Made by a program: the position numbers and the translations under genes. This document shows positions 19,278 to 30,700 of a DNA stretch of 64,000 nt, in pieces (position 1 is the stretch's first letter; each line of letters begins with the position of its first letter). Origin of the DNA: Cercospora beticola (taxonomy: Eukaryota > Ascomycota > Dothideomycetes > Mycosphaerellales > Mycosphaerellaceae); the NCBI RefSeq assembly GCF_033473495.1, contig NC_088941.1, positions 2,938,657 to 3,002,656 on the forward strand. Direction: 5' to 3'. Below the pieces are notes generated by a model. That model saw nothing but the letters and a program-made list of their open reading frames with translations, ran no database searches and was not told where the DNA came from.

Positions 19278-20333
19278 CTACAATCGTGCTCGAGCGCCCA
19301 GAGCTGCGGTTTCCTGGTTCGAGAGTGGCTCCACAAGATCCGCTTGTGCTTCTGGAAGATGTATTTGAGGGGGTCCAGGTTCCACTTCTGGTTCAGGCTC
19401 TGGCAATGCGTGCTGTTCTGGCAAATCAATATTCTCTCGGCGGCACTTTTCTGCGCGTAGAGCGATTCGGGCCCGAAGTGTGGGATCTGCAGAAATTTCC
19501 CTTCGGTCGAGGTCAGAGAGAAATTTTACCGCAGTAGAGAGTGAAGTGTACGCGATCTGCTCGCTTCCCATATATCCAGGGATCTTCTGGTTCGAAATGC
19601 TTGCGAAAGAGGTTGGCCCTGACAAGAGATGAGCATCATCGCCAGTAAGGACCAGCGCTGCCAGTCCGTGGCCGTCTTCTTCTTGAATGATGTGTGGCCA
19701 GTAGAGCATCAGTATGGCCCGTACGGTCGGCATGAGTATGTCATCCAGACGAGGTTGGAACCCAAATCTACGCCAACTGTTCTCTTGCCAAACGCGACAT
19801 TCATCAGATTGGAACCAGTTGCAAAGGCTGATGTGGTCTTCTACGAGGTCGTCGAGGTGATTCTCTGGATCATGATGTGGATAACGCGAAGCGCGATATT
19901 GACAGGGATGAAAGAACCACCTATTCTTGAGCATCAAGGTGGGATGTGCCTCGTGCCAGACCTCAGCGATTGTTGAATATGCTGCTCTGGACTTGACTGT
20001 ATGGTGCACTGCCATGTCATCTTCAAGCACGACGTACAGTAGAATGCTTCTGTTGTGCACCTGTTTCAGAGTGAATTTTTGGCGCTGGTTGAACTGGCCA
20101 TCATCAGGAGGGAATACAGTGCCTCTCTCTGCCAGAGCGTGAAATTTAATTCGAGCTTTGATGTGAGCCTTTTCGCAGACTTCTCCTCCCTCGCCCTTGC
20201 AGGTGTGGTTGTGCTTTGGCGGTCTTTGACCAGGTATCCACGACTGTCCGGCAATGTTGTGGCTAGATGTCTGCTTTGGCGCTGTGCTCCTGCCTCCAGC
20301 GGATGTGGCAATAGGTGCCGATGTCGACTCCAT
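19278..20333 (-). CDS. hypothetical protein
   Basis: 351 residues from ATG 20331-20333 to TAG. I do not recognise the family. The first 30 residues are Ser/Thr/Ala-rich. A Cys/His/charged segment at about 40-60 (H-N-H-T-C-K-G-E-G-G-E-V-C-E-K-A-H) might bind metal, but only two Cys are present. A well-ordered middle portion (about 90-275) is rich in Trp, His and Tyr: E-V-W-H-E-A-H-P-T-L, N-R-W-F-F-H-P, C-N-W-F-Q-S-D-E-C-R-V-W. The last 40 residues are Pro/Glu-rich. No TM helix or signal peptide is present. It lies between the RGS-LOV gene and a transposon-bearing spacer. Coding character is reasonable, but lineage-restricted origin is likely. Confidence 0.6.
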   Translation of the reverse strand: MESTSAPIATSAGGRSTAPKQTSSHNIAGQSWIPGQRPPKHNHTCKGEGGEVCEKAHIKARIKFHALAERGTVFPPDDGQFNQRQKFTLKQVHNRSILLYVVLEDDMAVHHTVKSRAAYSTIAEVWHEAHPTLMLKNRWFFHPCQYRASRYPHHDPENHLDDLVEDHISLCNWFQSDECRVWQENSWRRFGFQPRLDDILMPTVRAILMLYWPHIIQEEDGHGLAALVLTGDDAHLLSGPTSFASISNQKIPGYMGSEQIAYTSLSTAVKFLSDLDRREISADPTLRARIALRAEKCRRENIDLPEQHALPEPEPEVEPGPPQIHLPEAQADLVEPLSNQETAALGARARL

Positions 20334-21525
20334 GGCTGGATGCGTAGGAAGATATCACTACTGCAGAACGACTGATGTGCGGAAGAAGATCGGATGCGCA
20401 GGATGAGGAAAAAGGTAGAAGCTTAGAAGAGAAAGAAGACGCGTAGTATCCAGACCCTCGCACGTGCCACTGCCCTCGCAACAAATTTTGGAACGCTACT
20501 GACTCACCTGAGCGAGCAACAAGCGACATATTGCAAATTGAAAGCAAATTGAAAGCAAATTGAAAGCCTTGTTAAACAATTTACACCTGTGACACAAGCC
20601 CATCGCGCGACAGCCAGTCTCTTTCGACACCGCCGCCCTGCTTGAGGCCACGTCCCAACCGATGGTAGGTTCTGGCAGCTGGTCTGGTAGATGTGAAAGG
20701 CCTGGTCGGCCCAGATTCGACTCACCGACCTGGAGATCTGACCCGCAAATCTTCGTGTTTGCGAGGCCGTATGGAATTGTCAAGAGCGCATGCGGTTCAT
20801 AGTCCACGACAGAGATTCCGATGCGCGTTCTCAGTACGATAAATCGTCAGAGCATCATCAAAGATGGACCTATTGTTGCAGTAACCATGATCATCCACGT
20901 CTGTACGACCTTGATCCACCTTTGGAGCCTCCACGATCTCAGAGACCTACCTTATGTAAGCTATCGAGAAACGAGCTGTTCCTTGGCTCCCTCCCAACTA
21001 CACTGCAATAGGCCGCTTCAGTGTTGTACACTACTCCGCGAGTGCTCCATCTTCATACTAGACGCCCTGGAAGTTTCTTCCTGAGCGGAGTGAAGCTTGA
21101 GACAGTGTGACGACACATCACGAGATTTTGCATCATTCGAGCTCCCCTAGTGATGGGATGACGACAAGAGTTCGGATCGATAGAAGGCTTGCAAGATAGC
21201 CCTCCTGTCCCGGCGAACGCGTCTCGCTGTCAGTCGCTTGAATCAGCCTCGGGCATTCCTGTGCCCAGGTTTCCGGAATGCCGCTCCATTTGGTCGATGA
21301 CATTGGCACATGCCGGCATGTCGTTCTTGAGAGCATGGAGCCCGCAGTAGCTCTACTGCTGTCAGGAGCGCTCTTACCTTGCACTTCATTATCGTGCTGC
21401 TGTCGGCTCATACACCAAAGTACCACGCCATTCTGGGTCACCAGATTGGGAATACAAACTCTGCCGTGCGGTGAAAGAGTGTCAGTTGAAGTGCAACGGC
21501 AAATTCAAACTCTAAGGAAGCTAGA
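20334..21525. other. gene-free spacer before the TIR element
   Basis: About 1.2 kb without a supportable gene. It contains the three-copy 11 nt microrepeat at 20533-20565 and otherwise unremarkable sequence. Short frames on both strands have no domain character. The promoter of the hypothetical gene at 19278-20333 should be at its left edge. Confidence 0.4.
20533..20565. repeat. 11 nt tandem repeat, three copies
   Basis: The unit gcaaattgaaa occurs three times without mismatch, followed by gc. It is too short to be a satellite and is probably replication slippage. Two hundred bases upstream of a gene start, it could affect promoter spacing. Confidence 0.9.
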
Positions 21526-21973
21526 TATTCGAGCGACCTAAAGCTTCGGGCCAGCCTAAAAAGCCTCTAACAACGAAACGCAACGACAAACTAACCTCTT
21601 TGTCGCTCGAATCCTCGTCGTAACCCTGCCTTTCTTGTCGTCCTTTGCAACGCTATATAGGTCGACAAAGTTACTTTTGTAAATACTAACTCTATTACGT
21701 AACGCCGAGGCATCGGCCTTAGGCTGCCTTTTCGTCGTCGACTTCGAGAACTAGTATCGGAATAGCGATAGCGACATATACCTATACCGTATCCTACGTA
21801 AACAGAAGTATAGCTAATAGTCGAAGATAGTTCGTTACTTCGAAACTTACTAGGGATTGCGCAAACTTAGTCTTAAAATCGCGCAGTTTGTTATGCTTAA
21901 AAGTGCAGTTTCTTGTCGTGTTTCTTATTTAAGGCGATTTTTGGCTGGCCCGAAGCTTTAGGTCGCTCGAATA
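21526..21973. mobile_element. short TIR element (MITE-like), TA target duplication
   Basis: The element proper is 21528-21971 (444 bp). Its first 29 bases, beginning TTCGAGCGACCTAAAGC, are repeated exactly in inverted orientation as the last 29 bases (21943-21971). Both sides abut TA (21526-21527 and 21972-21973), the classic target duplication of Tc1/mariner-type transposons. The length is far too short for a transposase, so this is a non-autonomous element. The interior is CpG-rich and partly depleted of TpG/CpA, suggesting mild RIP but much less than in the distal block. It sits 217 bp past the terpene synthase stop codon. Confidence 0.88.
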
Positions 21974-22189
21974 TGTCTCCGGTCCGATGGACTGCAGGTC
22001 AGCGTGCCCTTGTGCCTTTGCCTGTTGGAACTTCATTTGGCCACTTCCAAAAGAGCTTTGGTCTCGAGCATGTGCTTCGAGACAACGCAGTCGCGTATTT
22101 GCCTTTTCCGTCAGCCTTCGTTGATGTAGTGACATTTCACGATGCAGGCAGTCTTTCCAGTATTTTTATCACCCATCGCCTATGGCCTG

Positions 22190-23626
22190 CTACGTTATTG
22201 TATGGACGCCTGTTTCTTGCTTCTTGTTGTTCCTTATCGCTCTGAATTTGGTCATCACCTTTGCCGTGCGCTCAGTGGCACCCACAACGATGTCTGAGAT
22301 GAGTCTATGCTTCGGCTGATATCGATTTGTACGTTTCGCCCACTTGAAGTGCGTGAGTGTAAATGCTAGTAATGAGTCCACGTATACTGTAGCCGCATGC
22401 GAGCAATAAGATGCCTTTACACTTGCCCACAGAGTCATCGCCTCTTGCACCGCAGTGTTGTGCATGGCCACAGCTAAGGATCGCGCTGTCTGTACGCGTT
22501 CGTCGCCATTTTTAAGGTTGCTGCCATGATCGGCGAGCAGTAAGATGACATTCATCATCTCGTTGTTCTCCAAGTCTTTGGGTAGTCCAACGATGTCGTT
22601 CTGTAGCCCGATGATGCGATTGACGTAGCCACGAAATTGTACGTGGTGTTGCGAGGTCCAGAAAGCAGAAGTGTCGATATTGTTGATGTCGTAGTCCTGA
22701 GGACTTTCATCTGTCACATTGCACGGCACACGCTGGCCGAGGTCTTGAAACTCTTTGCGATCATGGTCCAGTAGACCTGTCTCCAGAATCGTGAAGAATG
22801 GTGAGATTCCGATCGTTCGGACTCTGAGACTGAGATACTCTGCGGTGGAAGGAGCCACGAGGCTGTCGCGGATCTCAGACTCCAGACTCAATGCGTCCAA
22901 TACGTCGATGATGTCGGAGAGAACTCTAGATAGAGCGTGCCCAGGCAAGTGCGATTGGCACTGTTCGATAAGACTCTGCGAGAGAGCGATGATCCGGTCA
23001 CGGCTAGGGTCTTGAGACTCGCTAGTGCACACATTGATCTTTGCCGCAGCATGAACCGGCGCCGCCGTGTCATGGTTGTACTCTTCCTGGTCTGGACTAG
23101 CGTCTCGCAGCATCGAGATCGAACATGCCAGTATCGCTCTCGTCCTTTCACTGTCCAGTCGCTCGATCTCGTCATCAATATTGCAGAGCACATGAAACCA
23201 TGCTGTCATAGCCAGGAGAGCACCTCGATTGTCCCTAACAACAGGGAAAGATTTTCGGACTGCCAAAACCTCTATCAGCGCTCTCTTCCATGTCCATCTT
23301 GGATTCTTCAGAGAACCGGTAATTCTGAAAGTGCGGTAGTGAAAATGAACCAGTCGACAGATGTCGAGCGGAGCTCTCGCCACCGGTACCTGGGTGGCGC
23401 TGCGTGCCGCGGTTTGAGAAGGTAGCAGCAAATTATACTCAGGCTCGATCGTCAGGTATTTCGAGTCTGGACGATCTAGATCGCGCTTCGTAATTGCCAC
23501 AGGCGCGAATTCATGGTCCGCTGAAAGCTCGTCGGAGCAACAGGTCGACAGATCAGAGTGCTGATACTCTTGTCTGCTTTGACATTGACCGCGAACTGAA
23601 TCCGACTCGTTGGAGTAAGTTGACAT
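22190..23626 (-). CDS. class I terpene synthase
   Basis: 478 residues in one exon from ATG 23624-23626. All hallmarks of a class I (ionising) cyclase of the fungal/bacterial type are visible. The aspartate-rich motif D-D-E-I-E (151-155) follows A-W-F-H-V-L-C-N-I. The pyrophosphate-sensor region is S-L-R-V-R-T-I-G (266-273). The second metal-binding triad is N-D-I-V-G-L-P-K-D (343-351), where the usual Ser and terminal Glu of N-D-x-x-S-x-x-x-E are Gly347 and Asp351. The C-terminal R-Y pair is at 435-436. Together these predict Mg2+-dependent cyclisation of a prenyl diphosphate, most likely farnesyl diphosphate to a sesquiterpene; chain length cannot be told from sequence. No P450, transferase or transporter gene is adjacent. 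The altered triad residues could tune metal binding, or mark early loss of function. Confidence 0.88.
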   Translation of the reverse strand: MSTYSNESDSVRGQCQSRQEYQHSDLSTCCSDELSADHEFAPVAITKRDLDRPDSKYLTIEPEYNLLLPSQTAARSATQVPVARAPLDICRLVHFHYRTFRITGSLKNPRWTWKRALIEVLAVRKSFPVVRDNRGALLAMTAWFHVLCNIDDEIERLDSERTRAILACSISMLRDASPDQEEYNHDTAAPVHAAAKINVCTSESQDPSRDRIIALSQSLIEQCQSHLPGHALSRVLSDIIDVLDALSLESEIRDSLVAPSTAEYLSLRVRTIGISPFFTILETGLLDHDRKEFQDLGQRVPCNVTDESPQDYDINNIDTSAFWTSQHHVQFRGYVNRIIGLQNDIVGLPKDLENNEMMNVILLLADHGSNLKNGDERVQTARSLAVAMHNTAVQEAMTLWASVKASYCSHAATVYVDSLLAFTLTHFKWAKRTNRYQPKHRLISDIVVGATERTAKVMTKFRAIRNNKKQETGVHTIT

Positions 23627-24914
23627 GTTCAGAGAATGATAAATCTTTTGAAGTTCGCTGTCGAGATTCCACTGGTGAGGGATCCAGCTCGAGAAGGATG
23701 CGTACAGTGACCTAGGGCAAAGAGATGATATGTGCCAAATAGTGCTGAGCTCATCGGTTACAGTCGATCGTTGGGACTTTTCTCACATGACACAAGGCGA
23801 GGGAAGTGCTAAATCGGGCAGCCATAAATCTGTGCAGGTAAGACTGTTGCCGGCTCGAGGGCCAGGGCATATGAGTTCCTCGTTCCAACACATGGTCAGC
23901 TGAGTCTGCGAGTTCAGAAGCACAGTCGCACAGCTGCCTCATTTTGGAGAATGAACTGGAATGAACCTGTTCGTTTGACCCCAGAGCTGTCTCGAAAGGT
24001 CTGGACCCGAACTGTTCCGTCCCAAAGGATACCACGACAAGCTCGTGTCAGAAGTATAGATCAGCCTGCCTTCGAACCTACGATGCGGAAGACAGGATTG
24101 TGATCGCACATGTTGTTACGAGCCTTGACTAGGTGCATTTCGGCATGTACATTTTCTTGACGCAAAGCTGAGCTCAGTTGTTCACTCATGCAGGCGTCGA
24201 GACTGAGGAATCGTATTCACCCATGCGATGCAACCAAATCGGGCTGGTGTCACATTTAACGGATCCTTCATCATGACTTCGACTCCTGGCTTAGTTGAAG
24301 TTTGACCCTCAAATGTACTTAGCGCTTACGAAGAGGATGTTGTTATCACCTGAAACCTGGTATACGGCTCACAGTGCCGAGACACAAGACCGTAAAAATA
24401 GTCTCGACTGACATGGTTGCCCCTCCCTTCAATGATGCGACTTCTTGTCACCGCAGATCGTGCTATTAGGGCAGAGACTGAAATGCTGGGTGCGTATGGC
24501 AAACGTGTGAAGATGAAGTAACAAAATGATTACTCACCTAATAAGCTACTCCAAGCACATCTGCCATGCCCACCCCTGCTCGAGGCACAATCGCGTCTCG
24601 GCATTCACCAACGACAAGAACGTGCGCTTGCTGATGAAACGCCACATTCACTCCTGGGGTAGGACAGCTGATAAAGCTTGGCCATGTCATCAGGGATGGC
24701 CGGCAGACATGGTTGTTCTTCTCACAGGCTGAAGATCAGTTCGACCACTCGAGTACTATAATTAGACTGTTAGTCTTGGCCCAACAACTAAAATTCGTTT
24801 GACGCATGCCTTTCACATTTCAGCTGACTGAACAAATTACCAATTCTGGCCAGACAGCAGACACTCCGACAATAACGAAGCTCCCGACGAGGCTGCCTTC
24901 TCGCTCTGAACAAG
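23627..24914. other. gene-free spacer between terpene synthase and membrane protein
   Basis: About 1.3 kb between two divergent genes, with no supportable gene. A 68-codon frame at 24526-24732 and others lack family features. It must hold the promoters of both flanking genes. No RIP signature is present: CpA and TpG are normal here. Confidence 0.4.
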
Positions 24915-25934
24915 ATGGGGAACGCAATCTCGACGATGAATCGTAAGTAGCAATACGACAACCTTCACTTGCGTTAACCAGCTGACTCAGAATCGTACAT
25001 CAGACATTGCGATAACAGATCCAGAATATCCACGGCTATTTCCTCCTGTCCTACAGACGCCGAACAAGTACTTGCTTCAAGGTGGTCCTCTGGCACTCTT
25101 TAACTCATATTTTGTGATCTCCTTCCAAGGTCTCTTCCAGCAGCTCTTATTCTGGGGACTCTTCTCGGGTCTTGTGGGATTTTCGACAACACGTATGATG
25201 GATCTTCATTACTTGTGCATCACGTTCGCGATCACATTTCTGTTGCTCTCAGTACATTTCCTTTCGGACATTGATTTGAACTCGAGCAAGTTGATCTTTT
25301 TCACACAACATGTCGCCATTGAGTTCCTGATCGGGATCAGGGTTCTCGCACCGCCTAGAATTATTCGCAAATGGACTGGTGTGATCTTCTTCTTGGTCTG
25401 GCTGGCAGTAGTGAGCTCGACGGCCGTGATCGTCAGTAACCATGCTGTGTACTACGCAATCGTGATGGCCAGCCTGTCCGACGGCCTCATGGCCATTACA
25501 GGAGTCGTGCTGCTTCTACGAAAGTTCACAGTACGGGGCCGTACGAGCGTTCAACATAGTCGCAGGTTGACTGCGGAAGCCATATCTGGCCTCGGGCTTC
25601 TGTGTCATGGTACGTATTGATCCCATTGCTGCGAGAGTCCTGCACTAAGTCCGTGTTAGGACTTTCGGCTTTGCCAAACACAGTCATCGTCGTGTTAATC
25701 CTGAACTATCAAGACCCGGCATCTTATTTTGGCATGGTTTGGACAGGAATATCTCTGACGGGTCTGCTAGCCGCGGGCTTACAGTTGCCCGTTGCTGGTT
25801 TGTTCTTTAGCGATATCAGGTGCTGCTGCGGTCGGCGGCGGAACGTCTCGCCTAGACAAATAGATTGGGAAGAGTCGATGGAACACGACCCTAAGGTAGA
25901 AGCGGAAGAGAGTCGAACCTTTGAAAGGAAATGA
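24915..25934 (+). CDS. multi-pass membrane protein, three exons, possible N-myristoylation
   Basis: Exons 24915-24942, 25004-25609 and 25660-25934. The introns (61 and 50 nt) begin GTAAGT and GTACGT, end in CAG/TAG and contain CTGAC and CACTAA branch-like sites. Frame is kept, giving 302 residues. The N-terminus M-G-N-A-I-S fits the N-myristoylation consensus (Gly2, Ser6). About seven hydrophobic helices follow: the first from N-S-Y-F-V-I-S-F-Q-G-L-F, then L-C-I-T-F-A-I-T-F-L-L-L, F-T-Q-H-V-A-I-E-F-L-I-G, V-I-F-F-L-V-W-L-A-V-V, Y-A-I-V-M-A-S-L-S-D-G-L-M-A, T-V-I-V-V-L-I-L-N-Y and I-S-L-T-G-L-L-A-A-G-L. The C-terminal tail is charged with a Cys-Cys-Cys cluster that could be palmitoylated. Seven helices resemble fungal receptor-like proteins, but I recognise no receptor family signature. 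The first exon is short, so the start is less certain. It is the last intact gene before the RIP block. Confidence 0.65.
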
Positions 25935-27719
25935 GGTCTTAGTTCTAGCTACTTAATACTAGAGCCGATAATCGATACGTATAGCTCCTACGCTAGGTAG
26001 TAACTAGCCTATAATATATTTCGAAAAAGAACTAGCTATTAGGATATTAGTAGTAGAAGACTAGTAACGCTATAAATCGATTCCTCTATATATTTAGGTT
26101 ACTCTAGTATACTATAGTAGTATAAAGATAAGCGATCTTACTCTCGTTAGGCTTAACGAGATATCTTAAATACCGAGATATAAAGTTATAGTCTTAGTAA
26201 CTAGTTCCCTTCTTCTATATATAAGAACTTTAAGATCTAATTATAAGATCGATATTAACTCTTACTTAGCGCTCTATTAATTCTATAAATTTAGCGCGAT
26301 CGCCGTCTAGTAATAGCTTATTATATACTATAAGAGTTAGCTATAGTATATAAGATTCGGTTAAAGCTATATATAAATATAAAGCGAAGATAGGCGAGCG
26401 AATTCGATAATCCTTATCTATATATACTATAATTATAACTATAGAACTTCCTAATACGCCGACTTAGCGTTATATTAGATCTATTAGGATATATAAATAC
26501 TATCGATAGTATCTCGTTATCTAGTTTCTACTCTTATATAAGTTCTTCTAATCTTTCTTATACTTTTCGTTACTACTATAGTTCTAGATATAATAGATTT
26601 CCTACTATAGTCCTATCTTACTCTAGTAATATAGTTAGATCTAAATAATATAGTTCTTATATTCCTTTACTTATATTAGTATACTAGGTAAGTAAAAGAT
26701 ATAGATCCTATAATATAATATAATCGTAATACTCCTTACTAGGTTTAGGCTATTATATTATTAGTATAGAGTACGCTATCTAGCTTTCGTCTTATATATA
26801 ATAGTATAATATATACTATCTAAGTATAATTTATTATAAAAGTAATTATCGTAGTAAGTATTCCTATTCTTAGATCTAGTATAATTAGTATTAGTAGAGT
26901 ACTACCTCGAAGTAATTAATTAGTTAGCTATATTATATAAGAAATACTCTTTAGTTAAGCTAGAGAGTATATTATAGTATTATTTCTTTTAAGCTAATCT
27001 ATACTTTATCGGATAAGTAATATTCTAAGATTCTAGCCTATTTCTTTCTTAGTAAAGCCTTAATTAGCTAAAGTAGTTTCTAGAAAAGAAGTCGAGATAA
27101 GAATAAATAAGAGCTATATTATAGTAGAAATATAATTAATAAATAACTATAAGTAAGTAAGTAAGAGAAAGTAAGCTAAAGATTAGTAATCGAGAAGAAA
27201 ATATATTAGTTATACTTATAGTTAATAATTTCCTAGTTATAGAGTATATTACTAATTATACTAGTACTCTATCTAACTATAATAGTTTATAGAAGTAAGA
27301 AGTATCTAGTAGTAGAATAGAAGATTAGCTATTAAGAAGCTAAAATCCGATATAGTCTATAGTATATATAGTCTCTCTACTCTATATAGATTCTACTATA
27401 GATCTATAGTCTAAGTTATATAGAACTAGATTCGAGTAAGAATACTATATAATATATTATTAAGTAGCTTAGTAGATTAATAGATAGCTCTTATAGTTCT
27501 TCTTTCTTACTCTTTAAATATAGAGAAATATAGATAGATAGATAATTCTTATATACCGGTCTACCTCTTTTAACTAGAGTAAGTAGTACGCTCTATAGTT
27601 TTCGGTTAAGGAAAAAGCCTTCGAAAAACTCTCGTATATTCTTTTATTTATAGCCTATATAGCCGCTTCCTTCGCCTCTATTTTCCTTCGGATAATACTA
27701 GGTATCTAGTAAGTCCTTC
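25935..27719. other. RIP-mutated DNA of unknown origin
   Basis: About 1.8 kb between the last intact gene and the LINE. It is heavily converted, with many stops in every frame I tried, and no RT, integrase or terminal repeat was recognised. It may be the decayed 3' part of the adjacent LINE or a separate element. Confidence 0.4.
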
Positions 27720-30700
27720 TCTTACTAGGCTCTATTCTTCCTTTTCTCTCTTCTCTTTTCCTTCTATATTTCTTCTCTTATAAGTAAGAATTAGTCTAGG
27801 ACCTCTTCTTAGATAAGCTACTTTACTATTATATATAGCTCTCTCTTTATATTAGCTAGATTCTTCTAGTTTATAGATACTCCTATCTAGAATAGCTAGT
27901 ATCTTCTCTTATTCTATTTTAGGTAGAATATATATATATATTTTAGTATCTTATAACTCTATCTATATTTATAGTCTAGTATAAAACCTAGGACTCTTCT
28001 TCTAGTAAAATATTACTTTATTCTAATATACTCTATCCTTAAGAGTATAACTATTATACTCTCTAGTCTAGTAAGTCCTTTATATAGAGTTAGTCTAATA
28101 GTAGAGGAGGTAGTAGTTTTCTATACTAGTAGTTATTCCTCTTCTACTCTTACTTTTCTTTCTTCTTTATTTCTTTTCTATTTTCTATCCTACTAGTATT
28201 TAGCTTACTATACCTTACTATCTAGATATATTTATATTATTATTTCTTAGCCTTATACTATCTAGAGAATTTCCTTCTATCTAGTTTAGGTTAGTAGTAT
28301 AGGTTACCTAGCTCTCTTTTCTACTTATACTTATCTTTTAATCTCTCTATACCTATCTTTAATATACTAGTATATAGGTTAGGTATCTTACTTTTTAAAT
28401 ACTTATCTAGCTAGGTTCTAAGTATATAAATAGAGAGGAGTAATATATACTTCTCTCTCTAGAACTATAGTTATAACTAACTTATATACTCCTATAATAT
28501 TCCTTAGAGCCTCTCTCTAGATCTTCTTAATAGATTTAGTAAAGTTCCTATAGTAGCCTTATATACTCTCTAGGTTAGACTAGACTTAGTAGCTAAAGGT
28601 AATAGCTAGTCTTACTACTACTATATAGAGGTACTTTACTTTTTAGAAGGATACTCTCTATATAGACTTATATAGTCTCCGAAGTAATTATATTTAGTAG
28701 GCTCCCTTTTCTACTACTTATTTAATATATAGGCTCTATTTAAGTTTAGTATCTACCTATACTCCGAGGAGTCTAAGTAATAGTAGTAGTTCTCTATTAA
28801 ATCTCTAGATTTAGACTATAGCTTTAAGGTTATACTTCCTACTTCTAGTAAAGTAGATTAGCTAATATTTCTATAGTATAAATTCTACTCTATATCTTCT
28901 TACCTATTCTTTATATTTCTAGTAGGCCTTCTTAAGTTACCTATAGTTATCCTCTATTAATATACTATATATAAGGATATTAGAGTTATCTATAAACTCT
29001 ATTACTAAAGTAGTCTCTTTATAGAGTATTAGAAGTAGAGTAGAAGTAAAGAAAAGAAAGAGGATTAGAGATAGAGTAGAGCCTTAGAGAATTCCTATAT
29101 TTTAGAGCCTTAGTTAGTCTATAAAGTCTCTAAGCCTTAGGTAGGTAGTCCTATCTTAGAGGAATAATTAGATAAATCTAATAGTATAGTCTAGAAAGCC
29201 TTTTATTCTAATATTATAAAGTAGCCTCTAGTAGGAGACCTTATTAAATACCTCTAAGATATCGAGGTAGAGTATAGATACTATAGCTCCTAGCTTAGTT
29301 TCCTAGATAGTTTTTACTTACTTAGTAATAAGGTCTAATACTAAGGTAGTAGACCTACTAGGCCTAGTATCTATTTATTCTTCTAGAAGAAGCTTCCTTT
29401 CTTTAGTCTTCTTAGATATCCTCTTAGTAACTATAGCTTCTAGGACCTTTACTATTATATTAAGTAGAGTAATAGGCCTATATACTCCTAGCTTTAAGTA
29501 GTCTAGCTTCTATAGTTTCCTAAGTACTACTATTATAGAGTACTTAAAGGCTTTAGAGTAGTATACTATTCTTAGGTATATAGTAAAGAGTTTAGCTAGA
29601 ATTAGAGAAAGTTATTCTCTATACTCTTTTAGTAAGAGGTTTAGTATTTAGTTAGGTCCTAGGGCCTTATTACTAGGTAGTTTCCTAAGGACTCCTTCTA
29701 CTTTCTTTAGTTAAACTCTAACCTCTATCTAGAATTAGAGTAGTAGTTAAGTATATTAGATATTACTTAAATCTACCTCTCTTAGGTCTAGGAAGAAGTA
29801 TCTTACTAGGATTATAGCCTTCCTTTTATTTATATTTCTATTATATTCTATATCGGCTAGGCTTAGGAAGTATAGTAGCTAGTACTCTTAGTTAGCTTTC
29901 TTTCTAGCCTATTTAGCTATTTTCTAGATTTTCTTAGAGTCCTCTATAACTTCTTTTATTAGTCTCCTCTAAGCTAGGTTCTACTCTCTCCTTATAGCCT
30001 TACTTCTTATATATAATACCTTAAGGTATAGCTTATAGCTCTATTCTATCTTATAGTTCTTCTATTCTTTTCTTCTCTTTCTTACTAGCTTTATAGCGTC
30101 CTTATATTCCTAGGTCTATACTATCTTTATATAGCTTAATAGTCTAGCTATTAGAACTATTTTCTCTATAATTCTCTAGATAGAGAATTATATTCTATAG
30201 GCTAGTATATCTAGGTATTCCTTTATATTAAGTAGAAGTTAGTTAAGTTAGTTAGTATCTTAGGCTATAAGGTCCTAGATTCTATTCTAGTTAGTAGCTT
30301 TCTACTACTTTCTCTAGCTTCTTCCTTTTAGCTCTTAGAAGTTAATATAGAAAGTTATTCTAAGAGGGATATAGTTAGAGCTATATATCTCTTCTAGAAG
30401 AGCTTTATATTCTTAGATTAAGTTTTAGAGAGAGAGGCTAATAAAGACTAGGTCTAGTATTTAGTAGCTAGCTATATATCTTTCCTATATAATTATCTCT
30501 AGCTCTAGAGCTAGCTATAGTTAGGCCTCTATAATTGTTTTAATAAGCTTATCTACTATAGTATATTAGGTTTAGGTTATATTTTCTCTCTATTTTAAGT
30601 AGTAGAGGTTAAAGTCTTCTACTACTATATAGCTTACTTTTATATCCTCTAGAGTTTATAATAGTACTTCTTAGAGTATAGAGATAGTCCCTTCTTATCT

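Noticed and set aside
22190..25934. Terpene biosynthetic gene cluster
   Set aside because: No P450, oxidoreductase, acetyltransferase or transcription factor was found near the synthase; the neighbouring membrane protein does not resemble a known transporter.
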